Positions 1 through 10,470 of a stretch of 64,000 nt of DNA are shown piece by piece. Origin of the DNA: Bacteroidetes bacterium 41-46 (lineage in GTDB: Bacteria; Bacteroidota; Bacteroidia; Bacteroidales; UBA932); assembly GCA_001897515.1 (NCBI GenBank), contig MKTA01000032.1:62001-126000 (forward strand), given 5' to 3'. Each line of letters opens with the position of its first letter. Within the stretch, counting starts at the first letter, position 1. The notes beneath the pieces were generated by a model. The model had not been told where the DNA came from, ran no database searches, and worked only from the letters and a program-made list of their open reading frames with translations. A program made the translations under genes and the position numbers.

Positions 1-2573
1 TTCAAAACTTTAGATACAAAAGGAAAACTTCTTGAAGCTCTTAAATTACACTCAATTACCTTGATGTCATTCTCCTTTGCCAGGAATTGAATATTGAATG
101 GACCGGAAATCTCAAGCTCCTGAGCTATTTTGCGTGCTATTCTCTTAATTCTTCTGGCTGTCTCAACATATAGCTTTTGAGGCGGAAACTGTATAGTAGC
201 ATCGCCTGAGTGCACTCCTGCAAATTCTATATGTTCTGATATTGCATATGCTTTTACCTCCCCATTCTGAGCAACTGCATCAAATTCAATCTCTTTTGCA
301 TTTTGTATGAACTCAGAGACCACAACAGGATGCTTCTTTGAGACATTGGCTGCAAGCTTAAGAAACTCTTCAAGCTCAGAATCGTTTGAGCACACATTCA
401 TAGCCGCACCTGAGAGAACATATGAGGGTCTAACCAAAACCGGATATCCTACCTGTGAAACAAACTCATGTACATCCTCTAATGTTGAAAGCTCTTTCCA
501 TCTTGGTTGATCAATCTGTAATCTGTCTAACATTGATGAAAACTTGTGCCTGTCCTCTGCATTGTCAATACTTTTGGCTGATGTGCCAAGAATTTTTACA
601 TCGCTTTTATCAAGTCTGAGGGCAAGATTGTTTGGAATTTGTCCTCCAACCGATACAATTACTCCTCCGGGGTTCTCCAGTTCGTAAATATCCATAACCC
701 TCTCATAGGTAAGCTCATCAAAATAGAGCCTGTCGCACATGTCATAATCTGTAGAGACAGTTTCCGGGTTGTAGTTTATCATCACACCCCTCCATCCCTG
801 TTTCCTTATTGTATCAAGTGCGTTAACGCTGCACCAGTCAAATTCTACAGAGCTGCCAATTCTGTATGCTCCAGAGCCAAGTACAATAATTGATTTTCTG
901 TCTCCAAGGTATTTAACATCATTATGTGTTCCGTTGTATGTCAGATAAAGGTAGTTGGTAACTGCAGGAAACTCTGCAGCAAGAGTGTCAATCTGTTTTA
1001 CAACGGGTACTATTCCCATCTCTTTTCTCAGAGCTCTTACTTTTGCAGATGCGTCATCCACATCAATTATATCCTTATAAAGCAATCTTCCTATCTGGAA
1101 ATCCGAAAATCCCTGTTGTTTTGCCAGTTTTAGCAAATCTGAAGAGAGGGATTCTATATCGTTAAATTCTGCCAATTCAACAGATGTCTTGTGGATATTA
1201 TACAATTTGTCAAGAAACCATCTGTCAATTTTTGTAAGTTCATGGATCTCGTCAACTGTGTAACCCTTTTTAAATGCTTTAGAGATTACAAAAATCCTAT
1301 TGTCAGTAGGCTCCCTCAAGGATTTATCAATATCAGGAACTGTTATCTCTCTGTTGGCCACAAAACCGTGTGCACCTTGTCCAATCATCCTTAAACCTTT
1401 TTGGATAGCCTCCTCAAAGGTTCGGCCTATTGCCATTACCTCGCCTACACTCTTCATGCTTGAGCCTATCTCTCTGGACACACCCTGAAACTTTGAGAGA
1501 TCCCATCTTGGAATTTTGCAGACAATATAGTCCAGAGCGGGTTCAAAGAATGCTGGTGTACTCTTTGTTACAGAATTTTTCAGATCAAACAGGCCATATC
1601 CCAAACCCAATTTGGCTGCAACAAAGGCAAGTGGATAGCCTGTTGCTTTTGATGCCAATGCAGAGGACCTGCTAAGTCTTGCATTTACTTCAATAACTCT
1701 GTAATCTTCAGAAAGTGGATCAAATGCATACTGTACATTGCACTCCCCAACAATTCCAATATGTCTGACAATTTTTATTGCGAGTTCTCTTAGAAGATGA
1801 TACTCGCTGTTAGTAAGGGTTTGTGACGGGGCTACCACTATACTCTCTCCTGTATGAATTCCCAGCGGGTCAAAGTTCTCCATATTGCATACAGTAATGC
1901 AATTGTCAAATCTGTCTCTTACCACTTCGTACTCAATCTCCTTCCATCCTTTAAGGGACTTTTCAACTAAAACCTGAGGAGAGTAGGAGAATGCCTTTTC
2001 ACATAGTGAGTCAAGTTCATCTTCATCATTGCAAAAGCCACTTCCAAGTCCACCAAGTGCGTATGCTGCTCTTATTATAACCGGATAGCCCAGCTCCTCA
2101 GCCGCCTTTCTTGCACTTTCCTTATCCTCAACAGCTTTACTTTTAATGGTTTTGACGTCAATCTGATCAAGCTTTTTCACAAAAAGCTCTCTGTCTTCAG
2201 TGTCCATTATTGCCTGTACTGGTGTACCAAGCACTTTTAGATTGTATCTCTCCAGAATTCCGCTCCTGTAAAGCTCCACTCCGCAATTTAAAGCAGTTTG
2301 CCCTCCAAATGCAAGCAGTATCCCCTGAGGTCTCTCCTTTTTAATCACCTCCTCTACAAAATGAGGTGTAACAGGCAGGAAGTAAATTTTATCTGCAACA
2401 CCTTCAGAGGTCTGAACAGTTGCAATATTTGGATTAATGAGAATTGTCTCAATGCCCTCCTCCCTAAGTGCTTTAAGAGCCTGTGAACCTGAATAGTCAA
2501 ACTCTCCGGCTTCACCTATCTTGAGAGCTCCGGATCCAAGTATAAGTGCCTTTTTTATAGTGGTGTCAATCAT
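1..2573 (-). CDS. carB: Carbamoyl-phosphate synthase large subunit, C-terminus cut by window edge
   Basis: Large subunit of carbamoyl-phosphate synthase, which makes carbamoyl phosphate from bicarbonate, ATP and ammonia tunnelled from CarA, feeding pyrimidine and arginine synthesis. The frame starts with ATG at 2573 ([20 protein letters not shown]) and stays open to base 1, about 857 of the usual ~1070 residues. Visible are the N-terminal ATP-grasp half, including [20 protein letters not shown] and [10 protein letters not shown]. At the left edge is the second-half motif [17 protein letters not shown]. It begins one base after the carA stop, so the two are translationally linked. The missing C-terminal allosteric (MGS-like) domain lies outside the window. 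Confidence 0.97.
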   Translation of the reverse strand, partial: MIDTTIKKALILGSGALKIGEAGEFDYSGSQALKALREEGIETILINPNIATVQTSEGVADKIYFLPVTPHFVEEVIKKERPQGILLAFGGQTALNCGVELYRSGILERYNLKVLGTPVQAIMDTEDRELFVKKLDQIDVKTIKSKAVEDKESARKAAEELGYPVIIRAAYALGGLGSGFCNDEDELDSLCEKAFSYSPQVLVEKSLKGWKEIEYEVVRDRFDNCITVCNMENFDPLGIHTGESIVVAPSQTLTNSEYHLLRELAIKIVRHIGIVGECNVQYAFDPLSEDYRVIEVNARLSRSSALASKATGYPLAFVAAKLGLGYGLFDLKNSVTKSTPAFFEPALDYIVCKIPRWDLSKFQGVSREIGSSMKSVGEVMAIGRTFEEAIQKGLRMIGQGAHGFVANREITVPDIDKSLREPTDNRIFVISKAFKKGYTVDEIHELTKIDRWFLDKLYNIHKTSVELAEFNDIESLSSDLLKLAKQQGFSDFQIGRLLYKDIIDVDDASAKVRALRKEMGIVPVVKQIDTLAAEFPAVTNYLYLTYNGTHNDVKYLGDRKSIIVLGSGAYRIGSSVEFDWCSVNALDTIRKQGWRGVMINYNPETVSTDYDMCDRLYFDELTYERVMDIYELENPGGVIVSVGGQIPNNLALRLDKSDVKILGTSAKSIDNAEDRHKFSSMLDRLQIDQPRWKELSTLEDVHEFVSQVGYPVLVRPSYVLSGAAMNVCSNDSELEEFLKLAANVSKKHPVVVSEFIQNAKEIEFDAVAQNGEVKAYAISEHIEFAGVHSGDATIQFPPQKLYVETARRIKRIARKIAQELEISGPFNIQFLAKENDIKVIECNLRASRSFPFVSKVL

Positions 2574-2574
2574 T

Positions 2575-3651
2575 CTAAAGAAGTTTTATAAAATCATCAA
2601 AAAGGAATTCTGTATCAGTAGGTCCGCTTGAGGCCTCCGGATGAAACTGGCATGAGAAGAATGGTTTGTATTTATGCTTAATTCCCTCGTTAGTTCCATC
2701 ATTCATATTAACAAAGAGAGGTTCCCAATCCTTTCCCAGCGTTGCGTCATTTACTGCGTAGCCGTGATTCTGAGACGTAATGAAGCATCTGTTGGTCCCG
2801 GCCATTCTTACGGGCTGATTATGGCTTCTGTGGCCATATTTCAATTTGAAAACAGATGCTCCTGCTGCTTTTGAGAGAAGCTGATTTCCCATACATATAC
2901 CAAATATTGGTTTGTCATTATTTAATGCACTTTTTATGTTTTCCACAGCCTCGTCGCAAAAGTTAGGGTCTCCGGGTCCATTTGAGATAAAAAGTCCATC
3001 GTAATCAATTTTGGAGAAGTCATAATTCCATGGGACTCTGATTACTTCAACACCTCTGCTGATAAAGCATCTTATAATGTTATGTTTAACACCACAGTCC
3101 ACCAGCAGAACCCTCTTTTTCCCCTCAGCTGTACCATATCTTAGTACCTCTTTACAGCTGACTATATCCACTTGGTTATATCTGTTCGGATCCTCAATTT
3201 TTTCTAATTTCGCCCCGGAGGGAACGATTTTACCAAGCATGGATCCCTTCTCTCTCAATATTTTGGTGAGTTCCCTTGTATCAACACCAAAAATTCCGGG
3301 CACTTTGCTCTCCTTAAGCCATTCATCAAGGCTTTTTGAGGCATTCCAGTGGCTGTAATTAAATGAATAATCAGAAATAATCAATCCTCTGACATGAATT
3401 TTTTCTGACTCATAAAATGATGAAAGACTATTTGTTACAGAATCTGCAGGCACTCCGTAATTCCCAACCAGGGGGAAGGTTACACAGAGTATCTGACCAG
3501 AATAGGAGGGGTCTGTGAGACTCTCCGGATAACCCACCATAGCAGTAGAAAAAACGACCTCACCATCAATGGCTTGGTCGTTTCCAAATGAGTAACCGGA
3601 AAACTCTGTTCCATCCTCAAGAACGAGTGTTGCGGGTTTGTATTTGTGCAT
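2575..3651 (-). CDS. carA: Carbamoyl-phosphate synthase small subunit (glutaminase)
   Basis: Glutamine amidotransferase subunit that hydrolyses glutamine and channels ammonia to CarB. At 358 residues it is close to the family length. The N-terminal CPSase small domain (about 1-150) is followed by a class I GATase domain with nucleophile Cys253 in GICMGNQLL and the His337/Glu339 pair in QFHPEA. The Asn in GICMGNQ replaces the His of the enterobacterial GICLGHQ form; from memory this is common in Bacteroidota. It is the first gene of the carA-carB operon, with a candidate promoter -7 element at 3686-3693. Confidence 0.97.
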   Translation of the reverse strand: MHKYKPATLVLEDGTEFSGYSFGNDQAIDGEVVFSTAMVGYPESLTDPSYSGQILCVTFPLVGNYGVPADSVTNSLSSFYESEKIHVRGLIISDYSFNYSHWNASKSLDEWLKESKVPGIFGVDTRELTKILREKGSMLGKIVPSGAKLEKIEDPNRYNQVDIVSCKEVLRYGTAEGKKRVLLVDCGVKHNIIRCFISRGVEVIRVPWNYDFSKIDYDGLFISNGPGDPNFCDEAVENIKSALNNDKPIFGICMGNQLLSKAAGASVFKLKYGHRSHNQPVRMAGTNRCFITSQNHGYAVNDATLGKDWEPLFVNMNDGTNEGIKHKYKPFFSCQFHPEASSGPTDTEFLFDDFIKLL

Positions 3652-3685
3652 CTCTTTTTCTAAAAAATCTTTTAATAAATTCCTG

Positions 3686-3693
3686 CAAAGTTA
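3686..3693 (-). promoter_or_regulatory. Candidate -7 element for carAB
   Basis: Reads TAACTTTG on the minus strand, matching the Bacteroidota -7 consensus TAnnTTTG, 35 bases upstream of the carA ATG. No good -33 TTTG is seen at the expected spacing, so the call rests on the -7 box and its position. Confidence 0.5.
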
Positions 3694-3724
3694 TGTATTA
3701 ATATTCAAAAAATACCATATACAA

Positions 3725-5332
3725 TTACATTGCTCTGGCAAAAACAGACCACAACTGAGCTTTAAGATCTTTCCAGCGTTGCATCGTTGAAAGTGCATAA
3801 TCGTGAGTACGCCTGGTTAGAAGCTGTTTTGCCTCATCACTCTTTCCTGCCTTAATTAACTCAGTGGCCTCAAATTCGTCAGATGGGGCGGTCCTGAACA
3901 TATCATCTTCAAATCTTGCAATTTCCGGCTCAAGAATCCCCCTTGTTTTATCCCAGTTGATTGTAGCGATTCTGTTAGTCTCCCTGTAAGCCCATATCGC
4001 AGCATCTTCACGGTATCTGTGCTGACCGCAAACATAAAATGAGCTTGGTAGAGATATTGTACCAGAGTATATTGGAATTCTTGGACTCTGCGCAGGATTG
4101 TCAAAAGAGAAGTATGCAACTCCTCCAACCTCATCCGGCAGCCAATCTCTTAGTTGAATAATATGTGAATAGGAACACTGAATAACAGCAATTCCTCTTA
4201 CTCTTTCCGTAACACCTGGTTTTACAGAGTTCAAAAGAGCTCTCATCTCATTACTCATGAAATTTGATACTGGCTTTATAGTATCTTTGTATTCGTTTCC
4301 TTTTGAATCTCTTCTGGTTATCTCCGCAACTAAATTTTTTGTCTGATCCCACTCTGTCCCCTCATATGTCTCCCTATAGAAAGACATCACATCTCTAACT
4401 GAAATCTTTTTATCAGGTTTTACAGAGAAAGGTAACTCCTCTGCATCATATTTCAAGTTAAGTGATGGCGCTACTGAGTTAAGAACGAAGTACTCTCTTA
4501 TTGAGAATGGCTTTCTTCCGTTATTGATTTTCCAAAATTTAAACTCCTCTTTTCCATCCCATAAGCCCAGCTTTTTACATCTCTCTTTAATATCATTGCT
4601 ATACATGAAAAAATCCGGGTCATTAAAGTTTACATTGGATATTCTGGGAATATTTGCAGATATACCTACGTGGTCATCCGGAATTCTTTGAGCAACCCAT
4701 ATGGCAGATGGCTTGCCGGGACCTGATCCGAATATCTCCAGTTGCCACACCTCTTTTTTATCTGCTATAGTAAGGCACTCTCCAGAATCTCCGTAACCGT
4801 ATGTTTCAGCAAGTTTGCCAATTAGCTTAATTGCATCTCTGGCTGTGCTACATCTTTGTAATGCAATTCTCTGCAACTCCTCAATCAAAAAAAGCCCACT
4901 TTTGTTTACCAAAAGATCCCTCCCGGTAATTGTGGTCTCTCCCATAGCAAGTTGCTTCTCGTTCATGCAGGGGTAAGCAGTATTAAGGTAGGCATAGGTC
5001 TCCTCAACAGCCGGTATCCGACCCTTCTCAACTACATTTCTTGTATCCCAAGGCTCTTCGTTATGGAGGACTCCCCAAAAAACAGGCTCACTCTCTCCCG
5101 GTTTAAATTTTTTCCTGGCAGTCATCTCCACCCAGGTACGGTAGTTGGAGTCACAAGTATGAGCAGTCATTACAGAGCCGTCTGTGCTTGCCTTTTTTCC
5201 TACCATTATGGAGGTGCAACTCTCAGAAAAATTTTCATCATCAGGATCAACCGGGATCCATTGAGTCTGTGCAGATGAGACTAACGTAAAAAATAGCCCC
5301 AGCAACAAAAGGGAAATTCTCTTCATATTCAT
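3725..5332 (-). CDS. Secreted C69-family dipeptidase (PepD-like)
   Basis: Peptidase of family C69, an N-terminal-nucleophile hydrolase that releases dipeptides or acts on short peptides. The 535-residue product has a signal peptide (hydrophobic stretch to about residue 21, VSSAQ). Shortly after it comes SESCTSIMVGKKASTDG, where Cys39 is the expected nucleophile exposed by propeptide removal. Family motifs such as MAHTCDSN-like (VMTAHTCDSNYRTW) and GDSGECLTIADKKEVW are present. A second ATG six bases downstream (5326) is an equal start candidate. It is transcribed alone and diverges from the NfeD-type protease gene. Substrate and physiological role cannot be read from sequence; periplasmic peptide use is an inference from the signal peptide. 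Confidence 0.9.
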   Translation of the reverse strand: MNMKRISLLLLGLFFTLVSSAQTQWIPVDPDDENFSESCTSIMVGKKASTDGSVMTAHTCDSNYRTWVEMTARKKFKPGESEPVFWGVLHNEEPWDTRNVVEKGRIPAVEETYAYLNTAYPCMNEKQLAMGETTITGRDLLVNKSGLFLIEELQRIALQRCSTARDAIKLIGKLAETYGYGDSGECLTIADKKEVWQLEIFGSGPGKPSAIWVAQRIPDDHVGISANIPRISNVNFNDPDFFMYSNDIKERCKKLGLWDGKEEFKFWKINNGRKPFSIREYFVLNSVAPSLNLKYDAEELPFSVKPDKKISVRDVMSFYRETYEGTEWDQTKNLVAEITRRDSKGNEYKDTIKPVSNFMSNEMRALLNSVKPGVTERVRGIAVIQCSYSHIIQLRDWLPDEVGGVAYFSFDNPAQSPRIPIYSGTISLPSSFYVCGQHRYREDAAIWAYRETNRIATINWDKTRGILEPEIARFEDDMFRTAPSDEFEATELIKAGKSDEAKQLLTRRTHDYALSTMQRWKDLKAQLWSVFARAM

Positions 5333-5358
5333 AGTTCTGGTGTTAATTGTTGTATATG

Positions 5359-5388
5359 CAAAAATAACATTATCTTTACCAAATCCAA
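5359..5388 (-). promoter_or_regulatory. Candidate promoter of the C69 peptidase gene
   Basis: On the minus strand TTG (5386-5388) is followed after 19 bases by TATTTTTG (5359-5366). This fits the Bacteroidota -33/-7 arrangement and gives a short leader before the ATG at 5332. Confidence 0.55.
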
Positions 5389-5398
5389 CACCATTACT

Positions 5399-6742
5399 AT
5401 GTTTAGATTATTTCTGGCATTCTTAACAGTGCTAATCTCCTTTGTATCTTCTGCAGAGGACAGGCGTGTATTTGTAATACCCGTAAAAGGGGAGATATCA
5501 AAGGCAACTGAGCGTACTCTTAGCAAAGGTCTTAAACAGGCAACAGAGAGGGAGGCTGATTTTGTTATTATACATTTAAACACTTATGGAGGTGCAGTAG
5601 CTTCCGCAGACAGTATGAGGAGTGCTTTGCTTAAATTTGGGAAACCAGTAGCAGCCTTCATTGATAATCAAGCAGTCTCAGCAGGAGCGCTGATTAGCAT
5701 TGCGTGCGACTCTATATATATGACAACCGGTAGCACAATTGGGGCAGCAACTGTTGTAAATCAGTCAGGAGAACCTATGCCGGACAAATACCAATCTTTT
5801 ATGAGGGCGATGATGAGATCTACTGCTCAGGCAAATGGCCGTGATCCATTAATTGCAGAGGCAATGGTTGATCCATCTATAGTTGTTCCCGGAATTGCCG
5901 ACGATAGTCTAAAGGTTCTTAGTTTTACAATGGAGGAGGCCATTGCCAACGGTTATTGTGAAGGGTCAGCTTCAACTATTTACGGGGTTGCAACTATGCT
6001 CGTAAATGGAGAGAATTATACTGTTGAAGAGATGAAGATTTCGTCACTTGACAAGCTGATCTCTTTTCTTCTTTCGCCCATGCTGCAGGGACTTTTACTA
6101 ATGGCAATCATAGGTGGTCTCTATTTTGAACTCCAGAGTCCGGGAATCGGATTTCCTTCTGCAGCAGCCGTAATTGCCGCTCTACTCTATTTTGCCCCTC
6201 TCTACCTTGAGGGACTTGCCGAAAATTGGGAGATAATCCTGTTTATTGTCGGTGTTTTGTTAATCCTTGCAGAGATATTTGTAATACCAGGATTTGGAAT
6301 AGCCGGTATCTCAGGAATATTGGCTACTGTTGTCTCTCTGGTATTTGCAATGATTGACAATAATCTCTTCTATTTTGATGGGAGAGTTGATTTTATCGTG
6401 ATTATTAAACCTTTGTCTATTGTTCTGTTATCTGGATTCTCCTCCCTCGTACTGTCAATTTGGCTCGCTGGAAGATTGTATCCCGGCAAGAGCTTTTCGT
6501 ATCTCTCGCTTAAAACAAGTCTTGAGTCTAATACAGGATTCGTAGGAGTTGAAGACAAACTTCAAACATTAATTGGTAAGAGGGCAATAGCGACAAGCAG
6601 CCTGAGGCCATCCGGAAAAGTTGAAATAGATGGGAGATGGTATGAAGCTACTCTTGAATATGGAATGGCAGATAAAGGTGATGAATTAGTTGTTACTAAA
6701 GCCGAGGGCGGAAGAGTTTATTGCGAACGTCTTCCTCAATGA
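5399..6742 (+). CDS. Membrane-bound ClpP-class serine protease with C-terminal NfeD domain
   Basis: NfeD family long form. A signal peptide (to about SSAED, residue 20) precedes a ClpP-like protease domain with the probable Ser94/Lys130 dyad (QAVSAGAL and MPDKYQSF). The HLNTYGGAVASAD segment resembles the family's substrate-binding loop. Residues about 225-370 form several membrane helices, and the last ~60 residues form an OB-fold NfeD domain (IGKRAIATSSLRPSGKVEID). These proteins act in membrane protein quality control, often with stomatin-like partners; no stomatin gene is adjacent here. The last 47 bases overlap the end of ispG on the other strand. A weak promoter-like TATCTTTA lies at 5371-5378. 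Confidence 0.9.
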   Translation: MFRLFLAFLTVLISFVSSAEDRRVFVIPVKGEISKATERTLSKGLKQATEREADFVIIHLNTYGGAVASADSMRSALLKFGKPVAAFIDNQAVSAGALISIACDSIYMTTGSTIGAATVVNQSGEPMPDKYQSFMRAMMRSTAQANGRDPLIAEAMVDPSIVVPGIADDSLKVLSFTMEEAIANGYCEGSASTIYGVATMLVNGENYTVEEMKISSLDKLISFLLSPMLQGLLLMAIIGGLYFELQSPGIGFPSAAAVIAALLYFAPLYLEGLAENWEIILFIVGVLLILAEIFVIPGFGIAGISGILATVVSLVFAMIDNNLFYFDGRVDFIVIIKPLSIVLLSGFSSLVLSIWLAGRLYPGKSFSYLSLKTSLESNTGFVGVEDKLQTLIGKRAIATSSLRPSGKVEIDGRWYEATLEYGMADKGDELVVTKAEGGRVYCERLPQ

Positions 6743-8030
6743 GTTCAAGTAGCTTGTCAATAGCCTCATTTTCAGGAACTGCTCTGTAAACAGCAGTTTT
6801 TCCTCTGTAAATACTAACTCGGTTTTTACCTTCACCGACATAGCCATAGTCTGCGTCAGCCATTTCGCCGGGTCCGTTAACGACGCAACCCATTACAGCA
6901 ATGTTGTACCCCTTGAGATGAGCTGTCCTTCTTTTAACCTCCTCAAAAACCGGCTCAAGATTGAAAAGAGTTCTTCCGCAACCGGGACATGCGATATACT
7001 CCGGTTTAGAAAAGACTCTTCTGCTTGCCTGAAGCAGATCATCCCTGAATACAGAGACCTTTTCCACATCGGCAGGAGCTCCATTTATTGAGACTTCAAA
7101 TATTACATCGTCAATAATTTTGTCAAGCAGCAGAGGACCAAGATCACAACTCGCTTTAAGAATAAAATTATCCCAGCAATCTTCGTTGTAGGATGCCTTT
7201 ATTACTCTATCTCTTTGTTCTCCAGTATTTGATCTCTTCTCTTTAAGATAATTGGCAATAAACCTGGCTACCGGGATCTCATTTTCAGGATCCTCTGTAA
7301 GAGAAACTCTCAGAGTGTCTCCAATGCCTTGACTAAGCAGTGCTGCAAGGCCAACGGATGATTTAACGCGTCCGGACTGTCCGTTCCCAGCCTCAGTTAC
7401 CCCTAGATGAAGAGGATAAAATATACCTCTTTGCTTAAATTCATTATAAAGTAATCTGTACGCCTCAGTCATTACCAAAGTATTGCTGGCCTTAAGTGAG
7501 ATGACTATTTGGTCAAAATCAAACTCCTCAGCCATTTTAATCCACTCTAAAGCAGATTGCATCATACCCACAGGGGAGTCTCCGTACTTGTCTATTATTC
7601 TCTCTCCTAAAGATCCGTGGTTTACTCCTATTCTCAAAGCAACGCCTCTTCTTTTACATACCGTAATTAATTCATGGAATTTTATTCTTGCCGTTTCAAA
7701 GTCCCTGGCAAAATTTCCAGGGTTTATCCTGACCTTATCAACAACTTCTGCTGCAGCAATAGCCACATCAGCTGTAAAATGGACATCTGCTGAGAGTGGG
7801 GTAGTAATTCCATTATCCATAAGACGCCTTTTAATCACTCTCAGTGCCTCTACCTCTTTCATTCCTTGCGAGGTTAGTCTAATTAGCTGTGCACCAGCTT
7901 TTGACAGACGAAGACATTGATTGTAAGAAGAGTCAATATCCTGGGTTGAAGTATTGCACATTGTCTGTACAACAATTGGTGAAGCTCCTCCAATATGAAG
8001 ATCTCCTATTTTAACAACTATATGTCTCAT
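6696..8030 (-). CDS. ispG: 4-hydroxy-3-methylbut-2-enyl diphosphate synthase, short-insert form
   Basis: IspG (GcpE) converts methylerythritol cyclodiphosphate to HMBPP in the MEP isoprenoid pathway with a [4Fe-4S] cluster. The TIM-barrel part (about 1-255) includes VRINPGNF and LHLGVTEAGNG. The cluster domain carries Cys348 and Cys351 (CPGCGRT), Cys382 and Glu389 (MGCVVNGPGE). At 444 residues it lies between the ~370-residue two-domain type and the ~600-residue type with a large insert that I recall for other Bacteroidota. About 90 residues separate barrel and cluster domain. It is the last gene of a long leftward operon; its ATG overlaps the previous stop by 4 bases, and its end overlaps the convergent NfeD gene. 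Confidence 0.94.
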   Translation of the reverse strand: MRHIVVKIGDLHIGGASPIVVQTMCNTSTQDIDSSYNQCLRLSKAGAQLIRLTSQGMKEVEALRVIKRRLMDNGITTPLSADVHFTADVAIAAAEVVDKVRINPGNFARDFETARIKFHELITVCKRRGVALRIGVNHGSLGERIIDKYGDSPVGMMQSALEWIKMAEEFDFDQIVISLKASNTLVMTEAYRLLYNEFKQRGIFYPLHLGVTEAGNGQSGRVKSSVGLAALLSQGIGDTLRVSLTEDPENEIPVARFIANYLKEKRSNTGEQRDRVIKASYNEDCWDNFILKASCDLGPLLLDKIIDDVIFEVSINGAPADVEKVSVFRDDLLQASRRVFSKPEYIACPGCGRTLFNLEPVFEEVKRRTAHLKGYNIAVMGCVVNGPGEMADADYGYVGEGKNRVSIYRGKTAVYRAVPENEAIDKLLELIEEDVRNKLFRPRL

Positions 8031-8656
8031 TTTGATTTGATATGAAAGAAGAGCGAAGCACTTAATATCAAGTGATTTGGATAAGAGTATTGTGGTCTTG
8101 TAACTCCGCCTTTTCTTGGATCATTCAGATAAGTTAAAGAATAATTGTAATTTGCCTCCAGATGTAGCTCAAAAGGTTTTAATACAAATGCAAGGCCTCC
8201 CCCTCCGATTATTCCGAATTCAAGCCTGTTGTCTCCATCTTCATATGGCAGGCAATTTGGCTCTATTCGTTTGCCTCTGTATCCTCCATATGCTCCAAGA
8301 TTCAGAAGTAGTCTCATTTTCCAAAAATCAATGTGGAATTGAGATACCAGAGGAACTCTATACATTTGAGAGACCAGCCTCTCGCCACCCACTTCGTAGC
8401 CGGTCTCCATCAGAGACAAACCTGTCTGAAGTCCAAAATAGGGTGAGGAGCCCCAGATATCATGATAGTAGGTATATAGCAGAGAGAAATTTTTAAAAGT
8501 CTTTACAGATCTGTGTTCAAGTGGAGGATCAAAATAGACCCCTGAAATGTTATAACCGTAACTTACCCCTGCCATGTGTAATTTATTCTGGGCCTGAATC
8601 TCTCCAGATAATACCAGAGAAAATATTGTTATAACTGATATTATTACTTTTTTCAT
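8027..8656 (-). CDS. PorT-like outer-membrane beta-barrel protein
   Basis: A 209-residue protein with a signal peptide (cleavage near IQAQ, residue ~23) and alternating hydrophobic/polar strands typical of a small 8-10-stranded barrel. Features include GVSYGYNISG, PYFGLQTGLSL, LLLNLGAYGGYRGK and FGIIGGGGLAFVLKPFELHLEANY, ending in an aromatic strand (LSASLFFHIKSK). This matches the outer-membrane beta-barrel/PorT-like superfamily of Bacteroidota. PorT itself works in type IX secretion, but membership of the superfamily does not show that role here. It is coupled by 4-base overlaps to the lipoprotein gene before it and ispG after it. Confidence 0.7.
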   Translation of the reverse strand: MKKVIISVITIFSLVLSGEIQAQNKLHMAGVSYGYNISGVYFDPPLEHRSVKTFKNFSLLYTYYHDIWGSSPYFGLQTGLSLMETGYEVGGERLVSQMYRVPLVSQFHIDFWKMRLLLNLGAYGGYRGKRIEPNCLPYEDGDNRLEFGIIGGGGLAFVLKPFELHLEANYNYSLTYLNDPRKGGVTRPQYSYPNHLILSASLFFHIKSK

Positions 8657-10467
8657 CTGAAAATTTCTTTTAGATCAATACCCTGAGACAACTCCATACC
8701 CTCTTTAAGATCAAAGATCTCAGTGCCGGAAGGAAGTTTGTATAGCCTAACCATCTCAGGTTGTCGTCTCTCTTTCAGTAGCCCTGAATCAAGGATTCCG
8801 TTTCCATTTGTGTCTTTGAATACCCTTATAGAGTATTTCCCGGGTTCAAGGTATGGAAAATCAAGGATTGCGTCAGATGTTATTCTGTATGATCTGAATA
8901 CCTTATCACGAGCCTGATTAATTAGTTCAACCACATAGGAACCACCATCAGATCCCTTAATTTCAAGATCTATTCTCCCAAGTTTATCGCTTTTTGGAAG
9001 CATAATCTTAATTGCTGTTGAATCATTGTAATTGCCTGAGATATCGGTAAAAGCTCTGCTATCAACAGATAAGATGTAGTCATAACCCTGCTGTAGTCTG
9101 TTTTCAGGCAATACAGTATATCGTCTCAACTCCAGAGTATCAGCCTTTAGTTTAAACTTTTCAGAAGCCTCTTGTCCTTTTGGAGTAAGCGAAATGAGTT
9201 TTATGCTGTCAATTAATATTGACTCAATGGGTGCCGGAAATTCAAGTTTGAAACCCTCTTTTTCAACTAAGGCCGGATTGGCGTCAAGTTTTATCTCTAA
9301 AATATTTGGTCTGCTATCTTTTTTACGCTCTTTTTCACGTTGCTCTTGTTGCCTTGATTTTCTTGGGATCAGAAACCTGAAATTTTCTCTTGTCATTACA
9401 AGATTTTCCAAAGAATCTGTTTTAAGATACTTAATTGAAAAATTTAATGTATCCGGAACTCTTTTAGTGTCTCCCTTAATCCAAATGGTAAGACTATCTC
9501 TTGTGATATTGAATTTCTTGATAATCTGATTAGAGTCTATCTCATTAAAACCTAAAGAATCAATTACAGCATTGTGGGCATTAAATTTTATGTAACACTC
9601 TCTTTCTGACAGTCTTTCATACTCTTTGACAAATTGTCTTGAAGCCTCTTCTCTAAATAGATAGAGTCTGAAATCGCTCTTTCTGGCAAGAGATGCAGTT
9701 GTATCTTTTGGATCTACATAAGCAAGTTCCGCCATCCCTCTCTTCATTATCTTAGAGGGTGTAAACAGAGTGTCTAAAAATGCGAGTTTTTCATTTTCTG
9801 GATTATAAATATTATTTCCGTTTTCATCTGAAAAGGCTATGACTCTATATGGCACAGGTTTTAAATTTGTAATAACAAAATGGCCCCATTTATCACTTTT
9901 AGAAATTGCTGATGGCAATTGGTTATAAAGGGAAGAGTCAGAATGATTTTCGTAAAAGGCAAGAGTTATACCAGGAAGGGGTAGCAGAGTGGCCGCATCA
10001 ACAATATCTGCTGTAGAGATTAATGAATCAATACTATCTCCGGTTGAGAATACATATCTGTACGGATAGAATGCATTACCTTCGTTATTGTCAACAATTG
10101 AATTATTAAAAGAGACAGAGTATGTTGTATTGTGATTGAGAGAGTCTCTGAATTGGACAATCACGCTCTTTCCACGAACCTTTGCTTCAACTCTTCTTGC
10201 CTGAGGAGGAGATACAACAATATTTTTTTCAGCCTCTTTCAAGACTATAAATTCGTTGAATTTCAACTCAATTTTCTCTCCCTTTAATGGAAAGAAGACC
10301 CTGTTTGAATCAGGGGTGACTTTGACCAGAACAGGTGCCAGAGTATCTTTCACACCACCGGAGGGTGGTGCAGTTGTATTTGCACAGGATTGAAACAGAT
10401 TAATTAAACCAATGGAAATTAAAATGATAATTAAAGTATATGTTTGTCTAAATTGGTTCATAAGCAT
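8653..10467 (-). CDS. Lipoprotein with N-terminal Ig-like (Big_5) domain
   Basis: A 604-residue probable lipoprotein: hydrophobic N-terminus then lipobox-like NLFQSC, followed by a flexible TTAPPSGG linker. The segment DTLAPVLVKVTPDSNRVFF and the strands to YRYVFSTGD match the Big_5 Ig-like domain family. A second beta-rich region contains DENGNNIYNPENEKLAFLD. A similar one near the C-terminus has FKDTNGNGILDSGLLKER, both reminiscent of carboxypeptidase-regulatory or calcium-loop folds. From memory, genes of this type are widespread in Bacteroidota, with no settled function. Two ATGs (10467, 10461) are possible. It follows the RelA/SpoT gene by 3 bases. Confidence 0.75.
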   Translation of the reverse strand: MLMNQFRQTYTLIIILISIGLINLFQSCANTTAPPSGGVKDTLAPVLVKVTPDSNRVFFPLKGEKIELKFNEFIVLKEAEKNIVVSPPQARRVEAKVRGKSVIVQFRDSLNHNTTYSVSFNNSIVDNNEGNAFYPYRYVFSTGDSIDSLISTADIVDAATLLPLPGITLAFYENHSDSSLYNQLPSAISKSDKWGHFVITNLKPVPYRVIAFSDENGNNIYNPENEKLAFLDTLFTPSKIMKRGMAELAYVDPKDTTASLARKSDFRLYLFREEASRQFVKEYERLSERECYIKFNAHNAVIDSLGFNEIDSNQIIKKFNITRDSLTIWIKGDTKRVPDTLNFSIKYLKTDSLENLVMTRENFRFLIPRKSRQQEQREKERKKDSRPNILEIKLDANPALVEKEGFKLEFPAPIESILIDSIKLISLTPKGQEASEKFKLKADTLELRRYTVLPENRLQQGYDYILSVDSRAFTDISGNYNDSTAIKIMLPKSDKLGRIDLEIKGSDGGSYVVELINQARDKVFRSYRITSDAILDFPYLEPGKYSIRVFKDTNGNGILDSGLLKERRQPEMVRLYKLPSGTEIFDLKEGMELSQGIDLKEIFR

Positions 10468-10470
10468 CAG

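Noticed and set aside
7483-7920. A 145-codon open frame on the plus strand inside ispG
   Set aside because: Antisense shadow of the conserved IspG barrel, with no promoter, ribosome-binding site or family resemblance.
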